Positions 38,481 through 49,421 of a stretch of DNA of 64,000 nucleotides are shown here, piece by piece. The notes below the pieces were generated by a model. That model was not told the origin of the DNA, made no database searches, and saw only the letters and a program-made list of their open reading frames with translations. Position 1 is the stretch's first letter. Each line of letters opens with the position of its first letter. The stretch covers positions 682,001-746,000 of the forward strand of contig JALJCQ010000031.1 of assembly GCA_023091665.1 (NCBI GenBank), given 5' to 3'. The position numbers were made by a program, and so were the translations under genes. The DNA comes from Pythium myriotylum. Its lineage: Eukaryota; Oomycota; Peronosporomycetes; Pythiales; Pythiaceae.

Positions 38481-39008
38481 CGTCCGTTATTGTATGCTGG
38501 TTGGGCTCATACGGGCCAAAATGGATTGCCCCATTTGAGACCACCCAATGGGGCTGCTCCAAGCGTACATGTGACACTACCGTCAGCGTACGACACGACT
38601 CCGTGTTCTATTACTCGAAGCTCCCTCTTCGAAAAATCGTTCAGCTCCTATTGGCCGACGAGGTTACGTCATTGAAATTGACGAGACCTCGCTGGCCAAA
38701 AATCAAAAGTATCGTCGCGGACAAAAGTTCCTGAGTTTTGGGTGTTCGGTGGTTATGATCGAACCGCCAAAAAGTCGTTTTGTGCCGTCACCTTTGATGA
38801 CCGCACTAAGCCGACTCTAACCGCTATGATCGTGGGGATGATTCGCCCAGAGTACGTACTGTGTAGTCTGACTACTTTCATCCGGCTCTTATATTTCTTT
38901 TGCACAACAGGACTCATATTGTTAGCGATGAGTTTGGGTCTTACGTTTCCTCAAATGAGCGCCATACCCTGGTCAACAACAAGGACCTGAAGCACATGTC
39001 GTACAAGC

Positions 39009-40376
39009 GGCACTGCCTCAAATGAGCCCACCCGACTGTTAAAAACACAATGAATTACTGAATAAGGTTAACACTATCCCATTAATGAGACCCTGGAACA
39101 CCTCGCTCTTCTTGGCGCCTGGAGCGGAGTACCTTGAGCGCCACAGGCAATCATCCAAATACCCCGTGACGATCGTGTTGCTTATACCCTGTGCAGTTTT
39201 CTTACGCTGTTTGATCTTCACCCCCCAAAGACTGTCGATCCGGTATTTATAAAACGGGTTCGAAGGTCTTTGAAGCTCTTCTTGCGGTTGACCCACATGT
39301 GCCTGTAGCCTAGGCCACGCAGGTGTTTGTTGTTGGCGAAGGAGTGGACCCGGCCTTTGTGACGACCGTGTGCGACGATCGTCACATAAACTTTCCCCAT
39401 ATCCGATATGATCAACGTCCTAAACATAGTAGCACAGTCAGTCCAACGACTCGTCCACTAGCAGACATAGCACGTACCCAGAGTTGATGTAGCGACGAAT
39501 GATCGCCGACAGAGTCGGCTTGGTGCGGTCGCTCATCACGACCCGGACAAACCACGTTTTGGTCTCTCGGTCGACGCCGCCAAAGACCCAGAAATGTGGG
39601 TGTTGCGTGCCGCGGTTGTGTTTTTGTTTTTTTTTTAGTGACGTTTTGTCGATTTCTACAACGTGGCCAATGCCTCCTACCTGTTTATAACACAGGTTTA
39701 CACGAATCAGTACGGACTATTTAGTAAATAAAGCACATGCACTTGCTTTCATATCACAGCGCAGCATTTCAGTCGAACAGATGTCACGCGCGTATCCGTA
39801 CCAGAGCCTCGCAGTGTTGGGGCTCAGCTCTGTCATCTGGGCCGCAGTGAGCACGGCTATCTCAGCGGCCCAGTGGAAGAGTAGTTGTAGCAGCTTGGAG
39901 ACTGGTGCGGTGGAGCGGGCGAAGAAGAGTTGGAGCGGATGCTCCGCTCGGGCTTCTTGCAGCAGCGCCACCTCATGCGCCCATCCGACGAGCACAAGCG
40001 CATGGGGTTGGCGCACTTTGGGCACGACATGGAGTTGGAGAGCAGGCCCACATTCATCGCCCACTGCACGGCAGCGCCCTCCGTTGTGTACGCCGCAATG
40101 GCACGTTGTGCGTGTAGTCGGCGTTGGTCGAGAGGTTGTATTCGTAGCGGCGGGCGGAGGGTGCGGGCGACAGCGGTGGCGCCACCATTGTGTGGGTAGT
40201 GAGGAGTGTAGTTTGTGTCACGGGTGGGGGGAATTTGCGAATGAGGGTCGTGGGCAGGTAGTGGCTGGCGCGTTGGCCGAGTGCGTGCTTGCCGCACGCA
40301 ACGTTTGGGCGGGAAATTTTGTTTGGGTTGGTATAATGCATTATATGTCCGGTAGGGTTCGTTTGAGTCAGTGCCC
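39009..40376 (-). mobile_element. Merlin-type DNA transposon nested in another Merlin gene
   Basis: About 1.37 kb. The left end is GGCACTGCCTCAAATGAGCC (39009-39028). The complement of the right end reads GGGCACTGACTCAAACGAAC (40376-40357), an imperfect terminal inverted repeat of about 26 bp. The flanking 8-bp target duplication is GTACAAGC (39001-39008) and GTACGAGC (40377-40384), with one mismatch. Eight-to-nine-bp duplications are typical of Merlin. The outer transposase frame resumes exactly after it. Confidence 0.8.
39039..40117 (-). pseudogene. inner Merlin/ISXO2-like transposase
   Basis: Minus strand. A zinc-ribbon start 'SMSCPKCANPMRLCSSDGRM' (about 40010) is followed by a helical part ('KLLQLLFHWAAEI', about 39880) in a shifted frame. 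Then come 'VVEIDKTSLKKKQKHNRG' (first Asp, about 39655) and 'HPHFWVFGGVDRETKTWF'. A 58-nt intron (39477-39420, GTACGT...TTTAG) leads to 'TLIISDMGKVYVTIV' (second Asp). 'RHMWVNRKKSFKD' and, after another frame change, 'KYRIDSLWG' place Asp where Glu is usual. 'YLDDCLWRSRYS' ends it. The intron sits at the same codon position and phase as in the outer copy. Two frameshifts and the Glu change imply an inactive copy, although it is better preserved than the outer one. Confidence 0.75.
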
Positions 40377-40736
40377 GTACGAGCACACCTGGGTTAATCA
40401 TTCTAAAATTTTCGTGGACCCTAAAACTGGCGCTCATACTAACAGCATCGAAGGATGCTGGGAAGCCAAGTTGAAACGCAAAACTGAGGTTTGGTTCGCA
40501 TACACGAATTTTTATTTCATCGGACTAACCTGCTCGCTCTCACTCTAGGTGATGCGCGGCACGATTTCCATGGAGAAAGTTTGTGCGGCTGTCGATGAGT
40601 GGCGGAGTTGGTTCTTTTATCCTGGCGCCGCGCGCAGAGCTGTTCAAGGGTATGGGTATGGTGATCGCCCTAAAGAAACACCTCGTGGACTTTGTCAAGG
40701 TGACCGAGTCGAAGACTACTGAGTCTAACTAATAAA

Positions 40737-41489
40737 GTGCAATTTGTACCGTAAAATTCGAATATGTACGAATTGATATATCTGCTGGAGTGATAAGTCG
40801 AGAAAGCCCGCATCTTGATCCGTGTCTTCGTGACTTCAACTGGGATCGATGGTGCCGTCAGAACAGCGTGGTACCGCTATCTTACTCGGAGAGTTTCGTG
40901 GGGCAAGAGTGAAGGATCCATCCTCCGTACTTTTTGTCGCTTCCGATGCCGTGAACGGGATCGTGCGAGGGGACGGTGTGGCGGCTCGTACTCGAAATCG
41001 GAGTCTTCATCAACGTTGGATTCAGATACGACATCAGCTTCAGGTTGGCGTGGTGCTACCCAACGCCATACCGATCGATTTCATCCTCGGGGGCCTCGCG
41101 TGTTGGATTCCTCCCGCTCGTTGGATTTAGCCCGCTGGCTCCATGGTGTACGCTGACACGACTCTTAAGTACGAATACTCTGCTCAAGTGCTCAAGTGGT
41201 GTACAAGGCTGTACCACACCACATTTGGGATCTCCGTATTTTACGCCTTCACCGCTTTTCTTCGGCTGGTGTTGCTCGTGGGTGTCTCTCGATGGTGTTG
41301 CTTTAAGCACTTCTTATGCTGCAACTTCACAATGCTTTCCTGAGCTAATTTCAGCTCGCGGGTAACAGTAAAATATCTGGTAATTGGATTGTTCCGTCAT
41401 ACCCTTAGTCGTCACTTGTAAAGCTACACGCTTGCAGATTTTCCCATCATTTTTCAGAGAGTCCACCTTCAGTCGCGTCGTCACTTCAA
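40737..41489. other. no gene recognised
   Basis: About 750 bp between the Merlin pair and the second MULE. Several overlapping open frames exist on the plus strand (40815-41365), but none has recognisable content or a splice pattern. Confidence 0.35.
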
Positions 41490-41676
41490 TTACTCATCAT
41501 CGTCGCCAGAACGGCTGGACGCAACAGAATGTGGAGAGGATGTCATGGGATGTGAAGTAGTTGGCACACGATCCTCATCAGAAGCATCAGAATGCTGGCA
41601 GGATGTCACACGGTGTTCTTCAGTGTGTTGACTGAGTGCCGCAGGGTGTTCTTCGTGGGTGAGGCGCTCCGTAAGC

Positions 41677-43662
41677 TCAGTAAACCGCGGCCTCGGCGAT
41701 AAGATCGCGAACTTTCTCCCGCAAGGCCAAGACTCGCATAAATTCAGTGGTAACCAGATCTGCGGCCACACTGGATATCCGTTTGGTTAACTCGTGGGCA
41801 ATTGTAAATCTCTCAGTGCGACTCAAAACTCGGACTCCACCAAAGCGAGGCAGTGCATGACGAATCTCAATTTCTGGACATTCTTCCGTGGTTTCTTCTG
41901 CACAATACGTGTCCCTGCATGTATCCAATGCGTGACGGAGAATCCATGGTGTGGCGATGCAACGTGCAGGAGGGAACATATTATAGGGGAATTCTCGGCG
42001 CCGAACAGCTAGTGCATTTCGACATGGCAAAAGCGTTGCAGATATGAACATATATGAGCACACCCACGTGCGCTTGTCGACCTTGTACACAGTCCGTGTT
42101 CTTTCGCTGTCGTCTCGGGTGGAATGTACGAAGTACTTCTCGTCAGCATATTCAAAGTGGCACATGGCTCGACTTGCGTACTTGTACTCGGAAGACACGA
42201 GCTCCGCAGCATAATCCGTGACGAGGGTGGCAAAGTCGGCAAGTGTTTCGTCATAGTCCGCGTTAACTGTAATAGGATTGGCATTTAACCTGTACTCGTG
42301 CTCGAGGAGCTGATGATATTTCTCAACATAAATAAGAATCTCGTCCAGATGGCCCAAACTTCTGACCCTGCCTTTAAGTCTATTTTGGTGTTTACACCAC
42401 TTGGCTCGATATTGTCAGGCAGATAAGAGAGCCACATATCCGGACACGCGTACCAAATTTTTGATCAAATAGTCCAGGAAGTCGCTGACATCGTTGCTGC
42501 GCACTATTTGATCACCCATGTTACGATTGGTTTGGAGCATCTGGAGAGTATCTGTAACTCCTACGTTCGTCACAAGGATGTAAGAGGTGTGAGTGGATTC
42601 GAAAGGATGCCAAGACCGTACCACCGGAGACTTGGTGTTGAGGCTCTAATACACGAGATAGATCGGCAAAGTTTTGTAGTAATTTCGCTCAGTCGATGCG
42701 TAACCGATGAGTGAGCAAGATTGCATAAAATTTTGGCCTTACCGAGCGCATCCTGGAGATTAGCTTTTTGTTGAGAGGTCCTACTTTGCCCCCCCCCCAC
42801 GTACTTGGAAGCGTGTGAGCTGGCAAAGAAGAACTTCTGCTTGCTTGAAATTATGCCGCAGCACAGCAATCTCGGTGAAGCTTTTGCCCACCATGGAGCA
42901 CCTAATGGTCTCTGACGCTGGATTCTTTTCAGTGAAATGTTTCACAACGTTCTCGATAGTCTCCCCTCGCTCATTAAAAATGAATGCGTGTTGAACGAAC
43001 AGTGAAATGTTTCACAACGTTCTCGATAGTCTCCCCTCGCTCATTAAAAATGAATGCGTGTTGAACGAACTGGCTTTGACCGAAAGCGTCCACCACCATG
43101 AAGGAGAGGAGTTTTTACCCTTCTGAATTTGTGTCGTGAGTAGCATCGACCATCACGATACGAGGATATCGTGCAAGGTGCCGAATTTGGATCACGATCG
43201 TTGTTGCAACCTAAATGGTAGACAAGGTTGATTTAGTGAGGGAAATCGGGCCGGATCAGCAATGTTGGATCGATTTCAAAAAACTCGATGATGGAGTCAG
43301 ATTTTGCTCACCTTATTCTCATCATGATCAACACAACCTACGTTGCCTTTGTTGAGAGTGAATTTATCGATCCAGCATTGCACGCGCTGTGCGACGTCTC
43401 CGTCTTGGAAGGCGTCCTTCTTTATTTTGAGGCGTCCTTCTTTGTTTTCCGCATCAAATTTCGAATGTCGTAGCGGTGTGGGAGGCATACCGTGTACTAT
43501 AAGATGTGGTCGTGAATTTCTTGGGTTGGTGCACGGCAGATTGCAAACGTCTCGACTTTTTGACGGGTACACATCGAGCTGGAAACGCTTCTTTAGGTAG
43601 CATGCAAATCGTTCCTTGCTAATTGTGTGACCATGATTCATATCACACTTCGTGATGTACAC
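41677..43662 (-). pseudogene. second MULE transposase relic
   Basis: N-terminal segment 43662-43297 ('DMNHGHTISKERFACYLKKR') in one frame. The catalytic block 'RIVMVDATHDTN' (Asp codon 43145-43147) is followed soon by an in-frame TAA, then 'SFMVVDAFGQSQFVQHAFI' and 'NERGETIENVVKHFTE'. A perfect 70-bp tandem duplication (42931-43070) breaks the frame here. After fragments to about 42400, a 226-codon open stretch (42357-41677) contains 'WVCSYMFISATLLPCRNAL'. This is a SWIM-type zinc-finger signature with Asn where His is usual, typical of the C-terminal part of MURA transposases. It is distinct in sequence from the MULE split by E1, and no Ulp1 motif was seen downstream. Confidence 0.7.
42931..43070. 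repeat. perfect 70-bp tandem duplication
   Basis: 42931-43000 and 43001-43070 are identical. The unit is not a multiple of three and disrupts the MULE reading frame. The lack of any difference between the copies points to a recent event. Confidence 0.95.
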
Positions 43663-44356
43663 CCGTTATCTACCGCATTTTTTTGATACATGCACTGATC
43701 TAAACATAAGAGAACATGTGAGTACCCCTTCCAGTCGCTCCAAATCAGACTCAATCAGGACAACGCCACAGGCCCTCCTGGACTTGAAAACCCTACCTTC
43801 GAGCTCTGCTTAGGCAATTTTGTAGCCTTCTGAGCATCTCACTTGGCTTTCTTCTTTTGGCGTTACAGTGCACGATTCCTTTTGTTTACTGTAGTTCATG
43901 CCTTGTCCCTTTCTCACCATGTCCTTCCATTATTGAGGTAAATCTCTAAAGCCTGGTAAAAGCGTTGAAATTTGGTGGAAATAAACTCCGTTTTCCTCGA
44001 AATGTGTGAAAGTGAAAACTACGCCACTTGGACGACGCCACTTGAAGACGAGCGTGAAAACTAGAACATCGACGCGATTCAACAAATCGTCGCCAATTCA
44101 GAGTGAATTGACAGAACTTCAACGATCTTAATTGAGCTCACTCGCAGATCCACTCCTGTCCTGCCACGACGAAGTCGTCAAAGTCCCGTCGTGCCGCCAC
44201 TTCATGAAAGCCTCACGACCACTGGCGAGTAGAGGAAGCAAAAGCCTCACGAGCTCAAGAGAGCTAGCTCACCACCCTCCTGCCCCGAGCGCCGTTTCCC
44301 GTGTCGGGGTGTCGTGTTGAATTTGGAGAGAATATAATCGAATCGATACTTGTATT
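43663..44356. other. no gene recognised
   Basis: Intergenic sequence without recognisable proteins, running up to a truncated E1-family LTR. The last 200 bp are denser in short repeats (GCCTCACGA twice) and may be the remnant of another LTR. Confidence 0.35.
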
Positions 44357-45142
44357 GTCTCGCAGAGCTGGGCCGGGGGTCGTACTGGGCCGAGGAACAC
44401 ACCTGCTCAACACGCAGGGGCTCGGAGTACTTGTGCGCAGCCGATAAGACGGCGGCGGCTTCCTTGGGGCGTGAGATCTGCTCGTGCTCAGCGCCAGAGA
44501 CCGTGACCTTGCCTTGTTGTGGCGGGGAGACGATCCCACCGGCGCACACGAGTGTCCTTGTCCTTGATGCAGCCGACGCCGCTGGCAGTCTTGCTCCAGC
44601 GCTTCAAGTCGGCCGCTTGAGAGTCGTCGGCTTCCCCTGACAGCAATAGCCAGGTTCAGCCGGGGTCTTCTTTAACGTCATCTCCTGTTGGTGACGGCGA
44701 GCCTTGATGCGACGTTCCTTGCCAAGGCTAAGCGGCTTGCTTGCCGGCTTGGCGGTGAAAGTGGAAGTCTATTACCTTGGTCTCATCAGCTGATCTAAGT
44801 ACCCTACGCTAAGTTCGGCTGCCCTAAGTTCGTACCGGCTCGTCACCCATTACTACTGCTGAATACATGCCCTTTTTCTGCCGATTCAGCCAGTATCCTG
44901 CCGATCATCCCCCTTGTATTCAGGTGATGACTGCGGCTTTCGGCTACGCAATCGACCCCCATTTTAGCCAATCGGCTATGGGATGGCACAATCGTCTCAG
45001 TATCGGTTCCGCCGGTAATACCGGCGGCTGATACCGAGTATAGTAATAGTATGGGTTAGTCTGGAGCCTCCTACGGTACTACCCAGAGTCTCTGCCTATC
45101 ACCTCGGTCTAGTGCCCTAAAATTCTCGGCTGCTTTACCACA
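44357..45142 (-). repeat. truncated E1-family LTR fragment
   Basis: Matches E1/E3 LTR sequence from 'GTCTCGCAG' to the TACCACA end (about 786 bp) but lacks the first ~230 bp (the U5 side). At diagnostic positions it groups with the E3 LTRs (CCTGACAGC, GTCATCTCC) and with the left E3/right E1 variant (CATTACTAC, CATGCCCTTTTT). No target duplication is seen, consistent with truncation. Confidence 0.85.
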
Positions 45143-45300
45143 AGAATGCTCACCCGGGTAGCACCTCACGTTGTGTACCCTTCAGAAGCTGGGTAATAGA
45201 GGAAATGACCTGCTACCCGATGCTGTCTGATTTGGTAGGCAAACCGGTTGCCAGAACCTTCAGATACTACGGAAATGCAAGGAAAAAAAGGGGGGGGGAC

Positions 45301-45980
45301 TGTGACGGCCGGAGCGATCAACCAGTCCAAGCAACCCGTCCCAGACCGGAGCAAACACAAGAAAGACAGATACGATAGAATGTATTACCGGGTTTCCCAG
45401 TCGATACAGCTCGCCACACTATAAAAACCCTCAGTCCGTGGCCTAAACCACTTCCCTCGTGTTATCGAAGCGGGAAACCGCTTCACCCAGTCACTTGACC
45501 GGCTCCACGACTCACAAGGCAAAGCACACACATGCAGTACACACTGGCAGAGGACGCTTACACACAGCCAGTACCTTAGAGAACCGGGAAGTCGGGGTGG
45601 CCACCGCTGTTGTAGGCCTGAAAGCTTGGAGCTGACAAGGCAAAATGGGAAGTCTATTATGGAGGGTGTGCCGTTGTCCCGAACCGGGAGAAACTATTCA
45701 CAAAACCAGAATCGAGGAGGTACCGGCGGGTGCGAATCAGATTCCAATGGGTTCGCGGACCAGTACGGATGGCTAATGGCACAGACGAAATTAACGGTAA
45801 TTTTCTGCTAGAGCCGGTAATAAACTAGTCCCCTGAAATCTCGAACTGGCTGGTAATATTCGCCAGTAGAGTCAGGTACCGCGTTTTCCGGTACCATTAG
45901 GGTGGCACAACGCGGACACTGGGTATGAAAACCCAGTTTGCGTGTAGTATACAATTTTAGACCTATCGTAACAAATCACA
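45301..45980 (+). repeat. probable 3' LTR of an unrelated, truncated LTR element
   Basis: Starts TGTGACGGCC and ends AACAAATCACA. It is directly preceded by a 21-nt purine run (45279-45299, A/G only), as expected for a polypurine tract. A TATAAAAA box lies at 45420. The sequence is unlike the E1 and E2 LTRs apart from the TG...CA ends. No partner LTR lies in the window, and no target duplication is expected for a lone 3' LTR with a deleted body. Confidence 0.45.
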
Positions 45981-47187
45981 GTGGTTTTTGACAGTTCTCG
46001 GTCCCACAGAGATGGGGAAATCCCGGAAAGTCCGCGGGGTACCGGTCCTACTACATCAAATCGACCTCCCTCTCCTCCTCACTTGACTCACCTCGTCAGA
46101 GGAAGGCGAAGTGTGCTTCCACTTGGAGGCCCTCTCGGTGGCTGTCGCAGGAGCCAGATCCGTGGTGGGCAGGTCGCGCTGGCATCACGCTGTGAAGAGT
46201 GGAGAATCCTTCAGTGCGTCCATCCTTGTGTGACCTTTCACAAAGCCTCCCGCTGACACTGACAGATTCACAAGGCGACACAGCTGAGTCGTGCCATTCC
46301 AAAATACAAGAGAGCCGAACAGAATATGAAGGCCAATTCCGACTTGTTTTAACCAATCAGATCCCCGTTACTTTACATCAAGCTGTACATCTTGCAAATT
46401 CCTAATGCAAGAGATTGTTATTACCAGACTTGATATAAACGTAGAAAATTCACTCCATCCGTGTTCCACTCGTCATACTGTTTAACTCCGGTTGGACCGT
46501 GAACGTACTAATCCGTGACAATTTGGACACTAATGTAGTGGCGGTGGGGATTTCCAGATTCTCAGCGTGCCAAAGGGGAGGACCTATCAGAGACAGGCTT
46601 GTACAAATTGGTTGACGGCTGCGTTGCGGTAAGACCGAAGACTGGGGTGTCGGGTGACCAATGCCAGACGCCTATGCATAATCTGTGTTCGTGACCGTAT
46701 CATTCGCTGATGTGGTGGGTGCTTCTTCGCACAGTCCACGTGAGACCGAGAAAGTACGATTGAGCCGTATGAATGATTCATGTATGTGCTGTGATTTAGT
46801 CTTCCTTCGAAGCTTCTGCCTCCTCCGAATCAAAGTCGCATCGCAAAAGACCGTCACAAACTTTTGAGTTTGGTTTTGCAGTCCGGAAACGGCATCCTTT
46901 GGCGTGAGATGAGAGCTCTCAAACAATCCCTGAAGAAACCCATTGCTTCGGCAGGCACCCTTCCACGTTGTTTGCTTGGAGTCTGCTCTTGTGCTCTTGG
47001 TTTGCGCTAACTGGTTTTGCCTTTTTTACCTTGATCTGACTTGCCGTTGTGGAGGTTGTAGCGCAAACTACGAAGGTCAAACATTCGACCGGCTCAAGCT
47101 TCTCCTTGCTCAAACACTCCTTGATGTCATCGGCGTAAAGATGGACACGATTTACACCGTACATCGTGCATCGTGGCCCTGGGGTGG

Positions 47188-47190
<3 letters not shown>
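45981..47190. other. no gene recognised
   Basis: About 1.2 kb without a recognisable coding region or terminal repeat. Short open frames on both strands show no family features. Confidence 0.35.
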
Positions 47191-47264
<74 letters not shown>

Positions 47265-47284
47265 GGGGGGGGGGGGGGGGGGGG
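47191..47284. repeat. (TG)36 microsatellite followed by 21-nt G run
   Basis: TG dinucleotide repeat 47191-47262, one C, then uninterrupted G 47264-47284. It lies 86 bp left of E3. Confidence 0.95.
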
Positions 47285-47370
47285 ACAAACCCACCAAGAA
47301 CACTTTTAGCCTGAATTCGGATCACTGACACTGACGATGGCTGAGGCGCGTTTCACCACCTGCTGAGACA

Positions 47371-48389
47371 TGTGGTAGAGTGGGTCAGCAAAATCACTGC
47401 ACAGCGACTGCTTGTGACAGCTGACCACTCGCCAACAGGCCTTGGGTTCTTGGTGCTAGTGAGCTACCAACAGACGTTACACCCCACGAAAGTAGCTGTG
47501 GGGGTGAACCGTGGGCGCTCTGACACCGAAGTCGGAGGAGGGGAGATCAGAGGGTCGTGAAGGTGAAGCCTCCGGGGTCGGCCAGCTGAGCTCCGCTAGG
47601 AGAACGTCTCGCAGCGTTGGGCCGGGGGTCGTGCTGGGCGAGGAACACACCTGCTCAACACGCAGGGGCTCGGAGTACTTGTGCGCTGCCGATAAGACGG
47701 CGGCGGCTTCCTTGGGGCGTGAGATCTGCTAGTGCTCAGCACTAGAGACCGTAACCTTGCCTTGTCGTGGCGGGGAGACGATCCCACCGGCGCACACGAG
47801 TGTCCTTGTCCTTGATGCAGCCGACGCCGCTGGCAGTCTTGCTCCAGCGCTTCAAGTCGGCCGCTTGAGAGTCGTCGGCTTCCCCTGACAGCAATAGCCA
47901 GGTTCAGCCGGGGTCTTCTTTAACGTCATCTCCTGTTGGTGACGGCGAGCCTTGATGCGACGTTCCTTGCCAAGGCTAAGCGGCTTGCTTGCCGGCTTGG
48001 CGGTGAAAGTGGAAGTCTATTACCTTGGTCTCATCAGCTGATCTAAGTACCTACGCTAAGTTCGGCTGCCCTAAGTTCGTACCGGCTCGTCACCCATTAC
48101 TACTGCTGAATACATGCCCTTTTTCTGCCGATTCAGCCAGTATCCTGCCGATCATCCCCCTTGTATTCAGGTGATGACTGCGGCTTTCGGCTACGCAATC
48201 GACCCCCATTTTAGCCAATCGGCTATGGGATGGCACAATCGTCTCAGTATCGGTTCCGCCGGTAATACCGGCGGCTGATACCGAGTATAGTAATAGTATG
48301 GGTTAGTCTGGAGCCTCCTACGGTACTACCCAGAGTCTCTGCCTATCACCTCGGTCTAGTGCCCTAAAATTCTCGGCCGCTTTACCACA
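47371..48389 (-). repeat. E3 3' LTR (1019 bp)
   Basis: It lacks the 29-bp U5 duplication, like the E1 3' LTR. It differs from its own 5' LTR in the U5 part (for example TGACACCGAAGTCGGAGGAG here against TGGTACC...GGGGGAG there, and an extra GAAGGT near 47560) but agrees with it in the middle. Confidence 0.95.
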
Positions 48390-48435
48390 GCGCCCGTCTC
48401 CCATCGGCCTGGTCACAGACCTTGGGTGATGGGAG
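48390..48435 (-). promoter_or_regulatory. E3 polypurine-tract region and hairpin
   Basis: The same sequence and layout as E1 8636-8681: an imperfect purine tract on the minus strand, overlapping an 8-bp inverted repeat (arms 48398-48405 and 48428-48435). Confidence 0.5.
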
Positions 48436-48603
48436 AACTCCTCTCGGCCGAGTCACCACACATCAGCCGATCACGCCGTTGGAGCAGCCGCACAGCCTTC
48501 GGCCCCTTCACTTCGTCTTCTCTTCCGGTCTCCCCTTGACGGTACGCATCGCTTCTTCGCCGGTCATCACGGAGGTGTTCGCTTGTTCACACCGTTCTTG
48601 CAG

Positions 48604-49410
48604 ATGAGTGAGGCGCGCTTGGTCAAACTCGCGCGCTCCAAGCTGGCAGGCGTCGCGGGTGATCTGTTCGAGGCGATTTCTGACCTGACAGTCCCGCTGT
48701 CCGTCGAGCAACTACGCGGGTTGACTACGCTGTTGGAACGCGCCTCGACCGCTCTTCAATCTTCCGACGCGTGCTCAAGCTTCCTCGAATCTGTGAGCAG
48801 CACGCTTGCTGCCGAGCTCGCCTCGTTGAAGTCACGAGTGAAGAGTGCGGACGTCGAGCTCATCGACCTGCGGGCTAAAGCTCAGCGCCTCGAAGAACTC
48901 GAACGGTCAAAGGTGCGTCTACACATCGCTGCCGTCCGTCGTGCTGCCCGCCGCCGTTCCCTGGCTGACTCCGGTGCCCAGGCCGCGGCCGGTCGACAAC
49001 TCGTTAATCCTCCACCTGCGAATGCTCCATCGTCGACACCCGCTTCTGACGAGGTAGCTGACCTTCGCCGTCGGCTCGAGCTTTATCGCGATGAACGCGA
49101 GCGCGACGCCTTGACGCTGAAGACTGTAACCCAGGAGCGCGATTCACTGCGCGACCGGCTCGACGCGGCTGAGAAAGTGGCCGCAGCTGCGACGGCGGAG
49201 CAAGCGGATCTCGAGCAGAAGTACAAGGCCTACAGGCGCCTCGGCAGTCTGGGCTCGCTCCGTGAGGTGAACCAGGAGATTGCGAACTACCGCGGATTCG
49301 GCACGGTAGGAGCAATTCGTCGGCGGATGACGGCCGATGCCGTGACCATCGCGTTCCTACAGGCGATCTTGGCCCAAGCGCGAGCCGCCTGCTCAAATAT
49401 GAAAAGCTGA
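48604..49410 (+). CDS. E3 antisense accessory protein, N-terminal frame
   Basis: 268 residues from the ATG at 48604. It is identical to the E1 copy except 'KVAAAATAE' for 'KVVGAATAE', with the same Leu/Ala/Glu/Arg-rich, coiled-coil-like character. It ends at the same stop, with the C-terminal frame opening in -1 phase 11 nt later. Conservation of an antisense frame between two independently inserted copies shows that the gene travels with the element and is not a chance opposite-strand ORF in one insertion. Confidence 0.8.
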   Translation: MSEARLVKLARSKLAGVAGDLFEAISDLTVPLSVEQLRGLTTLLERASTALQSSDACSSFLESVSSTLAAELASLKSRVKSADVELIDLRAKAQRLEELERSKVRLHIAAVRRAARRRSLADSGAQAAAGRQLVNPPPANAPSSTPASDEVADLRRRLELYRDERERDALTLKTVTQERDSLRDRLDAAEKVAAAATAEQADLEQKYKAYRRLGSLGSLREVNQEIANYRGFGTVGAIRRRMTADAVTIAFLQAILAQARAACSNMKS

Positions 49411-49421
49411 TCGGCCCTGTC

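Larger units (their letters stand above)
38490..40732 (+). pseudogene. Merlin/ISXO2-like transposase, split by a second Merlin
   Basis: The N-terminal zinc ribbon is visible near 38515-38560 ('AKMDCPI...HPMGL'). The catalytic core then starts at about 38668 with 'IEIDETSLAKNQKYRRG' (first Asp) and 'FGGYDRTAKKSF'. A 59-nt intron with GTACGT donor (38852) and CAACAG acceptor (38910) follows, then 'THIVSDEFGSYVSSNERH' (second Asp). The gene is cut at 39008 by the inner Merlin and resumes at about 40385 with 'HTWVNHSKIFVDPKTGAH' and 'TNSIEGCWE' (Glu). A second intron (40489-40548) carries a good ACTAAC branch-point match. The last exon ends at TAA 40730, overlapped by AATAAA at 40731. Frameshifts near 38600, 38740 and 40640, and a missing N-terminal helical segment, make it a pseudogene. 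Confidence 0.75.

Noticed and set aside
39781..40548. 255-codon plus-strand ORF across the inner Merlin
   Set aside because: Most of it is antisense to the inner Merlin transposase. Only its end, after 40385, is real coding sequence, belonging to the outer Merlin.
47191..47284. Telomere-like or origin-like repeat
   Set aside because: It is a simple TG microsatellite plus G run with no telomeric unit.
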